Assembly: GCF_009858245.1 (NCBI RefSeq)
Contig: NZ_VMSB01000001.1
Span: forward strand, 1,860,001-1,924,000
Source of the DNA: Ornithinibacter aureus
GTDB taxonomy: Bacteria > Actinomycetota > Actinomycetes > Actinomycetales > Dermatophilaceae
Direction: 5' to 3'
DNA length: 64,000 nucleotides
Shown here: piece after piece, positions 34,701 to 45,078 of the stretch
Numbering within the stretch: position 1 is the stretch's first letter
How the letters are laid out: every line of letters begins with the position of its first letter
Made by a program: the position numbers and the translations under genes
The notes under the pieces: model-generated
The model's database searches: none
Told to the model about the DNA's origin: nothing
Seen by the model: the letters and a program-made list of their open reading frames with translations, nothing else

Positions 34701-35627
34701 TCAGCTCAGCCTGTCCAGGTGGCGCAGGATGATGCCCTCACGCAGCGCCCACGGGCAGATCTCGAGCTCGTCGAGGCCGAGCAGGTCCATGGTGGCCTCG
34801 GCGACGATGGCACCGGCGAGCAGCTGGTGTGCGCGGGATGCCGAGACGCCCGGTAGGTCGGCGCGCTCGGCAGCCGTCATGGCGGCGATCTCGGGCAGCT
34901 TCTCGGTGAGCAGCGCGCGCGGCAGCACCCGGGAGGCATACATCCCCTCGCTGCTGGGAGCGGCACCGCAGATCCGCGCCAGCGAGCGCATCGTCTTCGA
35001 CGTGCCGACGGCGTGGTCGGGGGCACCGGCCTTGGCGAGCGGACGCAGCTCGGCAGCGATCGAGGCGCGCACCAGCCGCCGCGCCTCACGCACGGCATCC
35101 GCACTGGGCGGGTCGCCGGGCAGCAGGTCCCGCGTCACCCGGCCAGCGCCGAGTGGCAGCGACACCGCGACGTCGGGGTCCTCGTCCATGCCCATCGCGA
35201 GCTCGAGCGAGCCGCCGCCGATGTCGGCCACGAGCAGGGTGCCGGCCGACCAGCCGAACCAGCGGCGCGCGGCGAGGAACGTCAGGCGGGCCTCGTCGGC
35301 CCCGCTGAGCACGTCGAGCACGACGCCCGTGCGCTCCTTGACCTCGAGCAGCACCTCGTGACCGTTGGGCGCCTCCCGTATCGCGCTGGTGACGAAGCCG
35401 CTGAGGTTCTCGACGCCCTGGTGCTCGGCGACCTCGAGGCACTCCTGCACAAACGTGGCCAACCGGTCGCTGCCCTCCTTGCCGATGAGCCCGTCGTCGG
35501 TGACCTGCTCGGACAGGCGCAGGTCGATCTTGTGCTTCGTCGCCGGCAGGGGCTGGGCTCCGGGGTGCGCGTCGACCACGAGCAGGTGGACCGTGTTCGA
35601 TCCGACGTCGATGACCCCGAGGCGCAT
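34701..35627 (-). CDS. Ppx/GppA family phosphatase
   Basis: Protein of 308 residues of the ASKHA fold. The P-loop-like start [28 protein letters not shown], the phosphate motif [15 protein letters not shown], and [14 protein letters not shown] are those of exopolyphosphatase/pppGpp phosphohydrolase proteins. The short length (no C-terminal HD domain) matches actinobacterial Ppx1/Ppx2 proteins, one of which is a polyphosphatase and the other a possible alarmone binder. The ATG at 35627 has TACGTT six bases upstream, so it is likely leaderless. Confidence 0.9.
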   Translation of the reverse strand: MRLGVIDVGSNTVHLLVVDAHPGAQPLPATKHKIDLRLSEQVTDDGLIGKEGSDRLATFVQECLEVAEHQGVENLSGFVTSAIREAPNGHEVLLEVKERTGVVLDVLSGADEARLTFLAARRWFGWSAGTLLVADIGGGSLELAMGMDEDPDVAVSLPLGAGRVTRDLLPGDPPSADAVREARRLVRASIAAELRPLAKAGAPDHAVGTSKTMRSLARICGAAPSSEGMYASRVLPRALLTEKLPEIAAMTAAERADLPGVSASRAHQLLAGAIVAEATMDLLGLDELEICPWALREGIILRHLDRLS

Positions 35628-35633
35628 GCGCCA

Positions 35634-35639
35634 AACGTA
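35634..35639 (-). promoter_or_regulatory. -10 element of the ppx/gppA leaderless promoter
   Basis: TACGTT (minus strand) with a six-base gap to the ATG at 35627. Confidence 0.5.
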
Positions 35640-35735
35640 GTCGCTGCTCGGGAGCCGGCCCATAGGGCGGCACGGTGGGGCCGGCCACAGCCAGCAGGGT
35701 GGGCGGCTCATGGGGACGGGGCGGCGGGTGGCCCA

Positions 35736-37594
<1,859 letters not shown>

Positions 37595-37897
37595 GACGAC
37601 CCGCACCCGACCGGGCCACCGACCGGCGGCCACCACGAGTCGAGTGAGCGCAACATGCCGTGCGGGAAAACCGCGAGCAGCGTGTTGCGCTCACTCGACC
37701 TGTGCGCCGGCGAGCTGCCGGATGCCGGTCGCGGCGCCTTGCGGTGGCAGACTCGCCTTGTCGGGCGCGAGCCGCCCACCCAGACCTGTTCCACCCCGCG
37801 CACTGTGGTGCGCAGCCATCGATCCCCCAGCCGGAAGGCCCCCCGTGACGCGTCACCACCCCACGATCTCCATCTCCCCCGCAGCGCAGGCCACCCG
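37595..37897. other. 303-base region before the RNase J gene
   Basis: It holds the family C hairpin at 37639-37699. In the remaining 200 bases I see no convincing gene, and no clear -35/-10 pair for RNase J. Confidence 0.6.
37639..37699. repeat. Long hairpin, family C copy 2 (putative terminator)
   Basis: Outer arms GTCGAGTGAGCGCAACA (37639-37655) and its complement (37683-37699) are perfect over 17 bases and identical to those at 1471-1532; the inner part pairs imperfectly around an AAAA loop (CGGG-AAAA-CCGC). It begins 45 bases after the methyltransferase stop. Confidence 0.8.
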
Positions 37898-39595
37898 ATG
37901 AGCCGCCGCTCACCGCGGCGCAAGAGCAGCGGGTCGCTGCCCCAGCTGCCGCCGAACGGCCTGCGCGTCGTCCCCCTGGGCGGCCTGGGTGAGATCGGCC
38001 GCAACATGACCGTCTTCGAGCACCAGGGTCGCCTGCTCATCGTCGACTGCGGCGTTCTCTTCCCCGACGAGAACCAGCCCGGGGTCGACGTCATCCTCCC
38101 CGACTTCACCTGGATCAGGGACCGGCTCGACAAGGTCGACGCCATCGTCCTCACGCACGGTCACGAGGACCACATCGGCGGCGTGCCCTACCTGCTGCGC
38201 GAGCGCCCGGACATCCCCGTCGTCGGCTCCCGCCTGACCCTGGCGCTGCTCGAGGCCAAGCTCACCGAGCACAAGATCACCCCCCGCTCGGTCGTCGTCG
38301 CCGAGGGTGACCGCCGGCCGATGGGGCCGTTCGACCTCGAGTTCATCGCGGTCAACCACTCCATCCCCGACGGCCTCGCGGTGGCCATCCGCACCGCTGC
38401 CGGCCTGGTGCTGCACACCGGCGACTTCAAGATGGACCAGTTCCCGCTCGACGGCCGGGTCACCGACCTGCGCGCCTTCGCCCGCCTCGGCGAGGAGGGT
38501 GTCGACCTGTTCCTCGTCGACTCCACCAACGCCGAGGTCCCCGGCTTCATGATCTCCGAGGGCGAGCTGGCCCCGGCCATCGACACCGCGTTCCGCAACA
38601 CCAAGGGCCGGGTCATCGTCTCGAGCTTCGCGAGCCACGTGCACCGCATCCAGCAGGTGCTCGACACCGCCCACAGCCACGGCCGCAAGGTCGCGTTCGT
38701 CGGCCGCTCGATGGTGCGCAACATGGGCATCGCCCGCGAGCTGGGCTACCTGAACATCCCCGACGGGCTCGTCGTCAAGGACCTCAAGGCCCTGGACCGG
38801 CTGCGCCCCGACCAGCAGTGCATCGTCGCCACCGGCTCGCAGGGTGAGCCGATGGCCGCGCTCGCCCGCATGGCCAACCGCGACCACCCCGTGAGCATCG
38901 CCGCGAATGACACCGTGCTCATGGCCTCCTCGCTCATCCCGGGCAACGAGAACGCCATCTACCGGGTCATCAACGAGCTGACCCGCTGGGGTGCCAACGT
39001 CGTGCACAAGGGCAACGCCAAGGTGCACGTTTCCGGGCACGCCAGTGCCGGCGAGCTCGCGTACTGCTACAACATCCTCAAGCCCACCAACGTGCTGCCC
39101 GTGCACGGCGAGTGGCGTCACCTGCAGGCCAACGCCGAGATCGCCATCCGCACCGGGGCCGAGAAGGACCGCGTCCTCATCGCCCAGGACGGCAGCGTCA
39201 TCGACCTCGTCGACGGCCGCGCGAAGATCACCGGCACGGTGCCCGCGGGCCTGGTCTACGTCGACTCGATGACCGTCGGCGGCGCCACCGAGGAGACGCT
39301 GCACGTGCGGCGCACCCTCGCCGAGGAGGGGGTCGTCACGGTCGTCTGCATCGCCGACCCCGACACCGGCAAGCTCACCGAGGACCCGGACTACCTGGCG
39401 CACGGCTTCCCGCCGGACCTGGTCGACTTCTCGGGTGCGACCCCGGCCATCCAGAACGCCCTGACCAAGGCAGCCAACGACAACATCGAGGACCTCGAGC
39501 AGATCGAGGACCTCGTGCGCCGGGCCGTGTCGAACTGGGCGCACCGCACCCACCGGCGCAGCCCCCTCGTCATCCCGGTCATCGTCGACGCCTGA
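37898..39595 (+). CDS. rnj: Ribonuclease J
   Basis: Metallo-beta-lactamase/beta-CASP nuclease of 565 residues with 5' exonuclease and endonuclease activity on RNA. The zinc-site motif LTHGHEDHIGGVPYLL, the substrate-loop HTGDFKMDQ, VDSTNAEVPGF and the beta-CASP motifs FASHVHRIQQV, ATGSQGEPMAAL and HVSGHASAGEL are all in place; the C-terminal domain follows. The ATG at 37898 gives the usual family start a little before NGLRVVPLGGLGEIGRN. No dapA lies upstream, unlike in many actinobacteria. Confidence 0.95.
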   Translation: MSRRSPRRKSSGSLPQLPPNGLRVVPLGGLGEIGRNMTVFEHQGRLLIVDCGVLFPDENQPGVDVILPDFTWIRDRLDKVDAIVLTHGHEDHIGGVPYLLRERPDIPVVGSRLTLALLEAKLTEHKITPRSVVVAEGDRRPMGPFDLEFIAVNHSIPDGLAVAIRTAAGLVLHTGDFKMDQFPLDGRVTDLRAFARLGEEGVDLFLVDSTNAEVPGFMISEGELAPAIDTAFRNTKGRVIVSSFASHVHRIQQVLDTAHSHGRKVAFVGRSMVRNMGIARELGYLNIPDGLVVKDLKALDRLRPDQQCIVATGSQGEPMAALARMANRDHPVSIAANDTVLMASSLIPGNENAIYRVINELTRWGANVVHKGNAKVHVSGHASAGELAYCYNILKPTNVLPVHGEWRHLQANAEIAIRTGAEKDRVLIAQDGSVIDLVDGRAKITGTVPAGLVYVDSMTVGGATEETLHVRRTLAEEGVVTVVCIADPDTGKLTEDPDYLAHGFPPDLVDFSGATPAIQNALTKAANDNIEDLEQIEDLVRRAVSNWAHRTHRRSPLVIPVIVDA

Positions 39596-39613
39596 CCGCC
39601 CCTCCTCCCCCAC

Positions 39614-39669
39614 CCGACTTATTGCACTGCAGCCACCCGTCCGCGGGTGGCTGCAGTGCAATAAGTCGG
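39614..39669. repeat. Long hairpin, family B copy 2 (putative bidirectional terminator)
   Basis: Perfect 26-base arms (39614-39639 and 39644-39669) with a TCCG loop, the cleanest hairpin of the window. The arms contain ACTTATTGCACTGCAGCCACC, identical to the palindrome at 7543. It stands between the convergent ends of RNase J and nadC, 19 bases from the first stop and 9 from the second. Confidence 0.85.
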
Positions 39670-39677
39670 CTTGGGGG

Positions 39678-40565
39678 CTAGCTCGGGTCGGGGTCGGGAT
39701 CGAGGTCCAGGGCGATGTCCAGGATCGGCGAGGAGTGCGTCAGCGCCCCCACCGACAGGTAGTCCACCCCGGTCGCCGCGTACGCCGCAGCCACCTCCAG
39801 GGTCAGCCCGCCCGTGGCCTCGACCTCGACGTACTCGCCCGTGGCGCGCACGGCATCCACGGTCGTGCGCAGCAGGTCGGTCGACATGTTGTCGCACAGC
39901 AGGAACCGCGCCCCGGCAGCAACGGCCTCCAGCGCCTCAGCCGTCGTCGTCACCTCGACCTGGATGTCGACGTGGGGAAACGCAGCCCGAATGCTGTCGT
40001 ACGCGGCCGTCAGCCCACCGGCGGCGAGCTTGTGGTTGTCCTTGATCATCGCGACGTCGTAGAGCCCCATGCGCTTGTTCGTGCCGCCGCCACAGCGCAC
40101 GGCGTACTTCTCCAGCGCCCGGATGCCGGGGGTCGTCTTGCGCGTGTCGAGCACCATCGCGCCCGACCCGGCCAAGGCATCCGCCCACCGACGGGTGTGC
40201 GTGGCCACCCCGGACGTGCGCGAGAGCACGTTGAGGATCGTACGTTCGGAGATCAGCGTCGTGCGGGTCGACCCGCGGAGGGTGGCGAGGTGGTCACCGC
40301 GCACCACGGCATCCCCGTCGGTGACGTGCAGGTCGACCCAGACGACCCCGGTACCCAGGCGGGCGTCGACCGCCTCGACGACGAGCGAGACGACGGGCAG
40401 CCCAGCGACGACGCCGTCAGCACGGGCGACGAGGTGCGAGACCGACTCCTGCTCCTCCGGGATGGTCGCGACGGTGGTGACGTCGGTGCCGTCGCCGAGG
40501 TCTTCGTCCAGCGCCCGCTCGACGAGCAGGCGGGCGTCGTCGAGGGGGAACACGTGCTCGCTCAT
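39678..40565 (-). CDS. nadC: Nicotinate-nucleotide diphosphorylase (carboxylating)
   Basis: Quinolinate phosphoribosyltransferase of 295 residues that makes nicotinate mononucleotide in de novo NAD synthesis. Key stretches are VNDGD-like DVTTVATIPE at the start, SERTILNVLSRTSGVATHTRR, LDTRKTTPGIRALEKYAVRCGGGTNKRMGLYD and FLLCDNMSTD, EATGGLTLE. It is the third gene of the panC-nadB-nadC row and overlaps nadB by four bases. Confidence 0.95.
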   Translation of the reverse strand: MSEHVFPLDDARLLVERALDEDLGDGTDVTTVATIPEEQESVSHLVARADGVVAGLPVVSLVVEAVDARLGTGVVWVDLHVTDGDAVVRGDHLATLRGSTRTTLISERTILNVLSRTSGVATHTRRWADALAGSGAMVLDTRKTTPGIRALEKYAVRCGGGTNKRMGLYDVAMIKDNHKLAAGGLTAAYDSIRAAFPHVDIQVEVTTTAEALEAVAAGARFLLCDNMSTDLLRTTVDAVRATGEYVEVEATGGLTLEVAAAYAATGVDYLSVGALTHSSPILDIALDLDPDPDPS

Positions 40566-42241
40566 CGGGGGTCTCCTGCGGGGCGTTCGGTGATGACGAC
40601 CTGACCGTCGGCCCGGCGCGTCGCGGTGAGGTGGGTCAGCCAGCGGGCGTCGTCGCGCTCGGGGAAGTCAGAGCGCACGTGCCCGCCGCGGGTCTCCTCG
40701 CGCAGGTGCGCGACGCGCGAGAGCACCTGTCCGAGATGCAGCAGGTTGGTCGTCTCCCAGGTGAGCGGCCCCGGTTCGGCCTCCGTGGTCGGCTGTGCCG
40801 CGAGTGCCGCGAGTGCGGCTTGGGCACCCGCGGTCGACTGACCCGAGCGCACCGGCCCCGAGCCCAGCGTCATGGCGCGCTGCACCTCGATGCGCCGCGA
40901 GGCGTCGAGCACGGCATCCTCACCGGGTGTCGAGCCGACCTCACGCTGCGGCAGGTCGCCGGAGCTGAACCGGGCCGCGATGTCGTCGGCGATGCGGTGG
41001 GCGAAGACCAGGCCCTCGAGCAGGGAGTTGGAGGCGAGCCGGTTGGCGCCGTGCACTCCGGTGCACGAGCACTCGCCGCAGGCGTAGAGCCCGTCGAGCG
41101 ACGTGCGCCCGAGCAGGTCGGTCTCGACGCCACCCGAGGCATAGTGCTGCGCCGGCGCCACGGGCAGCAGGTCGACGGCGGGGTCGAACCCGAGCTCACG
41201 GCAGCGGGCGACGATCGAGGGGAACCGCTGCTCCAGGAACGAACCGCCGAGGTGTCGCGCGTCGAGCCAGACGTGGTCGACCCCCTGGTCGCGCATGACG
41301 TCGAGGATGGCGCGCGCGACCACGTCACGCGGCGCGAGGTCCTCGAGGGGATGCCGTCCGGCCATGATCCGGGCCCCGTCACCGTCGACGAGGAACGCGC
41401 CTTCCCCGCGCACGGCCTCGGAGATGAGCGGCTGCTGCCCCGTCGACCCCTCGCCGAGGAACAGCACCGTGGGGTGGAACTGGACGAACTCGAGGTCGGT
41501 CACCCGGGCCCCGGCGCGCAGGGCGGCGGCCATCCCGTCGCCGGTCGCGACCGGGGGGTTGGTCGTCGAGGCGTAGATCTGCCCGAGGCCTCCGGTGGCG
41601 AGCACGACGGCCCGGCCCGCGGCCGCGCCGACCCCGTCGACCTGGCCCTCGCCGATGACGTGCAGCGTCACCCCACACACGGCGCCGTCGGCGGCGGTGA
41701 GCAGGTCCACGACGAGGGCGTGCTCGATGACCTCGATGCCCGGGTCGTCGAGCACCCGGTGCAGGGCGGCGATGAGCGCCCGGGAGATCTCGGCACCGGT
41801 GGCGTCGCCCCCGGCGTGGGCGATGCGGTCGCGGTGGTGGCCACCCTCGCGGGTCAGCTTGATCTCACCGCCGGCGTCACGGTCGAACTCGGCCCCCAGG
41901 GCGACGAGTTCGTGCACCCGTTCGGGGCCCTCGGTGACCAGGGCCCGAACCGCCTCGACGTCGCACAGGCCGACCCCGGCGACCAACGTGTCGTCGAGGT
42001 GCTCCTGCGCGGTGTCGTCGGGGTCGAGCACGGCGGCGATCCCCCCTTGGGCCCACTGGGTGGAGCCCGCGGAGAGCACCGTCTTGGTCACGAGCAGCAC
42101 CCGGTCGACCTGCTCGCGCAGCCGCAGGGCGCACGTCAGGCCGGCGATGCCGGAGCCGACCACGATGACGTCGGCGGACGCGGTCCACCCCGGTGCGGGG
42201 GCGGTGAGGCGACGGGGCAGCGTGAGGGGGGCGGACGGCAT
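40562..42241 (-). CDS. nadB: L-aspartate oxidase
   Basis: Flavoenzyme of 559 residues that oxidizes aspartate to iminoaspartate, the substrate of NadA. The FAD-binding VIVVGSGIAGLTCALRLREQ, SAGSTQWAQGGIAAVLDPDDT, the active-site TREGGHHRDRIAHAGGDATG, HYASGGVETDLLGRT and GECSCTGVHGANRLASNSLLEGLVF are complete. An Ala-rich loop near residue 490 is longer than usual. No nadA is adjacent, so quinolinate synthase must be encoded elsewhere. The start follows panC by 12 bases. Confidence 0.95.
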   Translation of the reverse strand: MPSAPLTLPRRLTAPAPGWTASADVIVVGSGIAGLTCALRLREQVDRVLLVTKTVLSAGSTQWAQGGIAAVLDPDDTAQEHLDDTLVAGVGLCDVEAVRALVTEGPERVHELVALGAEFDRDAGGEIKLTREGGHHRDRIAHAGGDATGAEISRALIAALHRVLDDPGIEVIEHALVVDLLTAADGAVCGVTLHVIGEGQVDGVGAAAGRAVVLATGGLGQIYASTTNPPVATGDGMAAALRAGARVTDLEFVQFHPTVLFLGEGSTGQQPLISEAVRGEGAFLVDGDGARIMAGRHPLEDLAPRDVVARAILDVMRDQGVDHVWLDARHLGGSFLEQRFPSIVARCRELGFDPAVDLLPVAPAQHYASGGVETDLLGRTSLDGLYACGECSCTGVHGANRLASNSLLEGLVFAHRIADDIAARFSSGDLPQREVGSTPGEDAVLDASRRIEVQRAMTLGSGPVRSGQSTAGAQAALAALAAQPTTEAEPGPLTWETTNLLHLGQVLSRVAHLREETRGGHVRSDFPERDDARWLTHLTATRRADGQVVITERPAGDPR

Positions 42242-42253
42242 CCGGAATGCCTT

Positions 42254-43174
42254 TCAGACGTCCGCGCGGGCGTGCGGGACGTCGGAGAAGACGTCGAGTG
42301 CGCCCCCGCCCGGCCCGACGAGCACGGGGGTGTTGTCGATGAGGCGGGTGGTTCCGACGCGGGCGGCGACGGCGAGCAGGGCCTCGCCCCGGTACCACTC
42401 GGGCACGTCGGCGAGCGTGTGCGGGTGCACGAGCACGAGGTAGGAGACGAGGGCCAGCGGCTCCTCGACGAGCACCTCGCGGGCGGCGCGACGGATGGCG
42501 GAGGGGCCGAAGGCGGCCGCGTCGGCACCCGCGCGCAGGGCGCCGCTCAGGCAGAGCGCGACCTCCCGGTCGGACTCGGTGAGGTACATGTTGCGGCTGC
42601 TCATCGCGAGGCCGTCGGCTTCGCGGACGGTCGGCACCGAGACGACGTCGACGGGGAAGTCGAGGTCACGCACCATGCGACGGATGAGGAGCAGCTGCTG
42701 GGCGTCCTTCTGGCCGAAGTAGGCGCTGCGGGCCGCGGTGATGTGCAGGAGCTTGCCGACGACGGTGAGCACGCCGTCGAAGTGACCGGGGCGCGATGCC
42801 CCTTCGAGCACTTCGCCGAGCGGGCCGGCGGCGACGCGCACGCCGGGGTCGCCATCGGGGTAGACGACGTCGGGGGTCGGGGCGAAGACGACGTCGACCC
42901 CGGCCGCGCGGCAGATCTCCATGTCGGCGTCGAAGGTGCGCGGGTAGCGCGAGAGGTCTTCCTTCGGGCCGAACTGAAGGGGGTTGAGGAAGATCGTCAC
43001 GACGACGTGGTCATGGCGTTGGCGGGCGGCCTGGATGAGGCGGGCGTGACCGTCGTGCAGGGCGCCCATCGTCATGACGACGGCGACGTCACGGCTCGAC
43101 AACGCCTCGCGTGCGGCCTTGAACTCCTCGCGGGTGTGGGCGACGACGGGGGCTGCGCTCTGCTGGTCACTCAC
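42254..43174 (-). CDS. panC: Pantothenate synthetase
   Basis: Ligase of 306 residues joining pantoate and beta-alanine with ATP. The conserved VVMTMGALHDGHARLIQAAR (ATP site), IFLNPLQFGPKEDLSRYPRTFD, VGKLLHITAARSAYFGQKDAQQLLLIRRM, and STREADGLAMSSRNMYLT-type motif (VREADGLAMSSRNMYL) are present. It overlaps the DUF2520 gene by four bases and precedes nadB, a cofactor-synthesis row common in actinobacteria. Confidence 0.95.
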   Translation of the reverse strand: MSDQQSAAPVVAHTREEFKAAREALSSRDVAVVMTMGALHDGHARLIQAARQRHDHVVVTIFLNPLQFGPKEDLSRYPRTFDADMEICRAAGVDVVFAPTPDVVYPDGDPGVRVAAGPLGEVLEGASRPGHFDGVLTVVGKLLHITAARSAYFGQKDAQQLLLIRRMVRDLDFPVDVVSVPTVREADGLAMSSRNMYLTESDREVALCLSGALRAGADAAAFGPSAIRRAAREVLVEEPLALVSYLVLVHPHTLADVPEWYRGEALLAVAARVGTTRLIDNTPVLVGPGGGALDVFSDVPHARADV

Positions 43175-44064
43175 GGCTGGGTCCTGTCGGCGAGGGTTTC
43201 GAGGAGTGGTTCGGCGGATGCCGGGCGCAACCGTCCGCTGTCGAGCGCACGCAGCGCTGTTGCTCGCGCCATCGCCACGTACGTCCTCCGGATCTCGGGC
43301 GAGAGCCGGTCGAGCTCACGCAGGTGGTCCTCCACCGTACCGACGTCCCCCCGGGCGACGGGCCCGGTCAGGGCGGCATCCCCCAGGCGCAGGGCGTTGT
43401 CGAGGGCCGCACGCATGAGGGGGCCGAGGACTCGTCGCGGTTCGGGGACCCCGGCGCGGGCCAGGATCTCCATGGCCTCGCTCGTGAGGGTGACGAGGTG
43501 GTTCGCGCCGTGGGCCAGGGCCAGGTGGTAGGCCGTGCGGTCCTCCTCCAGGATCCAGACGGGGTCGCCGCCCATCTCGAGGACGAGGGCTTCGGCCATG
43601 GGACGCAGCTCGTCGGCGGCGGTGACGCCGAAGGCGCAGTCGGTGAGCCGGTCGAGGTCCATGGCGGTGCCGGTGAACGTCATCGCCGGGTGCAGGGCCA
43701 GCGGGAGGACGTGCTGCTCGCGGGCCGGCTCGAGGACGGCGACTCCATGGCGGCCACTCGTGTGCACGACGATCTGGCCGGCCTGCCAGGCGTTGGTCGC
43801 GGCGAGGCCGACGACGAGGTGTGCGAGGGCGTCGTCGGGCACGGCGAGCAGGATGAGCTCGGCGCCCTCGACGACGCTCGCGACGTCCTTGAGGGGCACG
43901 CCGGGCAGCAGGTCGGCGGCCCGGGCCCGGCTGGCGTCGGAGACGGCGTACGTGCCGGTGACCCGGTGGCCCGCCCTGGCGAGGGCTGCGCCCAACACGG
44001 AGCCGACCCGGCCCGCACCGACGACACCGACGGTGAGGCGGGCGGGGTGCTCGATGCCGTCCAC
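43171..44064 (-). CDS. Rossmann-like and DUF2520 domain protein
   Basis: Protein of 297 residues: an N-terminal dinucleotide-binding fold (TVGVVGAGRVGSVLGAALARAGHRVTG) and a C-terminal helical DUF2520 domain (AYHLALAHGANHLVTLTSEAMEIL). The architecture is like short 2-hydroxyacid or ketopantoate-type reductases. Its conserved place before panC suggests a role near pantoate supply, but this is inference. The GTG at 44064 has TAGCGT eight bases upstream, and its promoter overlaps that of the divergent methyltransferase. Confidence 0.85.
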   Translation of the reverse strand: MDGIEHPARLTVGVVGAGRVGSVLGAALARAGHRVTGTYAVSDASRARAADLLPGVPLKDVASVVEGAELILLAVPDDALAHLVVGLAATNAWQAGQIVVHTSGRHGVAVLEPAREQHVLPLALHPAMTFTGTAMDLDRLTDCAFGVTAADELRPMAEALVLEMGGDPVWILEEDRTAYHLALAHGANHLVTLTSEAMEILARAGVPEPRRVLGPLMRAALDNALRLGDAALTGPVARGDVGTVEDHLRELDRLSPEIRRTYVAMARATALRALDSGRLRPASAEPLLETLADRTQP

Positions 44065-44072
44065 GATCGAGC

Positions 44073-44089
44073 ACGCTACCGCGTACCGT
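44073..44089. promoter_or_regulatory. Divergent -10 elements in a 31-base intergenic gap
   Basis: TACCGT (plus, 44084-44089) stands six bases before the GTG at 44096; TAGCGT (minus, 44078-44073) stands eight bases before the GTG at 44064. The two promoters are so close that the polymerases would compete. Confidence 0.5.
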
Positions 44090-44095
44090 GCTGGC

Positions 44096-45073
44096 GTGAA
44101 GGTTGCGTGGCGGCAGGCGTGGCACGACGCGCTCTACGGCGAGGCCGGGTTCTACCGTCGCGGCGAGGGGCCAGCGGGTCACTTCACGACGTCGACCCAC
44201 GGCGCTCTGGGCGTCGTGTTCGCCGGGGCCATCGCCCACCTCGCCGACCGTGAGGGTGCCACGCACGTCGTCGACATCGGCTGTGGCCGTGGCGAACTGC
44301 TGACGCACCTGCACGAAGCCCGACCCGACCTGGCTCTCACCGGGGTCGACGTCGTGAGCCGGCCCAACGGCATCCCGGATGCCGTGGCGTGGCTTCGGTC
44401 GCCGGGCGGCGGTTCGCTGCCACCCGGGCTCGACGGCCTGACCGACGTGCTCGTCGTGGCGCACGAGTGGCTCGACGTCGTGCCGTGCACCGTGGCCGAG
44501 GTGGTGGCGCCGGGGCAGTTGGCGGTCGTGGTCGCCGACCCGACGACGGGTGAGGAGGAGCCCGGCGAGGTGCCGACGGACCAGGAGATCGCGTGGTGCG
44601 CGCAGCACTGGCCGGTGGACGACCTGCCGGTTGGGGCACGGGTCGAGGTCGGGTCGACCCGGGATGCCGCGTGGAGCGACCTGGTCTCGCGGGTCCGCCG
44701 CGGGGCGGTGCTGGCCGTCGACTACGGCCACCTGCGGGCTGACCGGCCCACACATGGAACCCTCGCGGCCTACCGGGCGGGCGCGTTCGTGGCGCCGGTA
44801 CCCGACGGGTCGTGCGACCTCACCGCCCACGTCGCCGTCGACTCGCTCGACCACGACGAGCTGCGCACTCAACGCGACGCCCTGCGCGCGCTCGGGGTCA
44901 AAGCCGCCCTGCCCGAGCACGAGTCGGCCCGCACCGACCCGGCCGGCTACGTCGCAGCCCTTGCCCGATCAAGCGCCGCCGCGGTCCTGACCGCCCCGAA
45001 CGGCCTCGGCGCCTTCCACTGGGTGCTGCGCCGCTGCGATCCAGCAGGCACTCGCGCCGGTACGGCAGACTGA
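44096..45073 (+). CDS. MidA/NDUFAF7-family SAM-dependent methyltransferase
   Basis: Protein of 325 residues. The SAM motif [21 protein letters not shown] is followed by [12 protein letters not shown], corresponding to the ANE(L/W)xDxxP motif of DUF185/MidA proteins, and by [25 protein letters not shown], the second family hallmark. The mitochondrial relative NDUFAF7 dimethylates an Arg of the complex I 49-kDa subunit. The next gene, five bases downstream, encodes a NuoD-type protein, so the same job is likely here. Confidence 0.85.
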   Translation: MKVAWRQAWHDALYGEAGFYRRGEGPAGHFTTSTHGALGVVFAGAIAHLADREGATHVVDIGCGRGELLTHLHEARPDLALTGVDVVSRPNGIPDAVAWLRSPGGGSLPPGLDGLTDVLVVAHEWLDVVPCTVAEVVAPGQLAVVVADPTTGEEEPGEVPTDQEIAWCAQHWPVDDLPVGARVEVGSTRDAAWSDLVSRVRRGAVLAVDYGHLRADRPTHGTLAAYRAGAFVAPVPDGSCDLTAHVAVDSLDHDELRTQRDALRALGVKAALPEHESARTDPAGYVAALARSSAAAVLTAPNGLGAFHWVLRRCDPAGTRAGTAD

Positions 45074-45078
45074 CGAAG

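Noticed and set aside
37655-37897. In-frame upstream extension of RNase J
   Set aside because: It would translate the family C hairpin and a stretch with no homology; the ATG at 37898 gives the usual family N-terminus.
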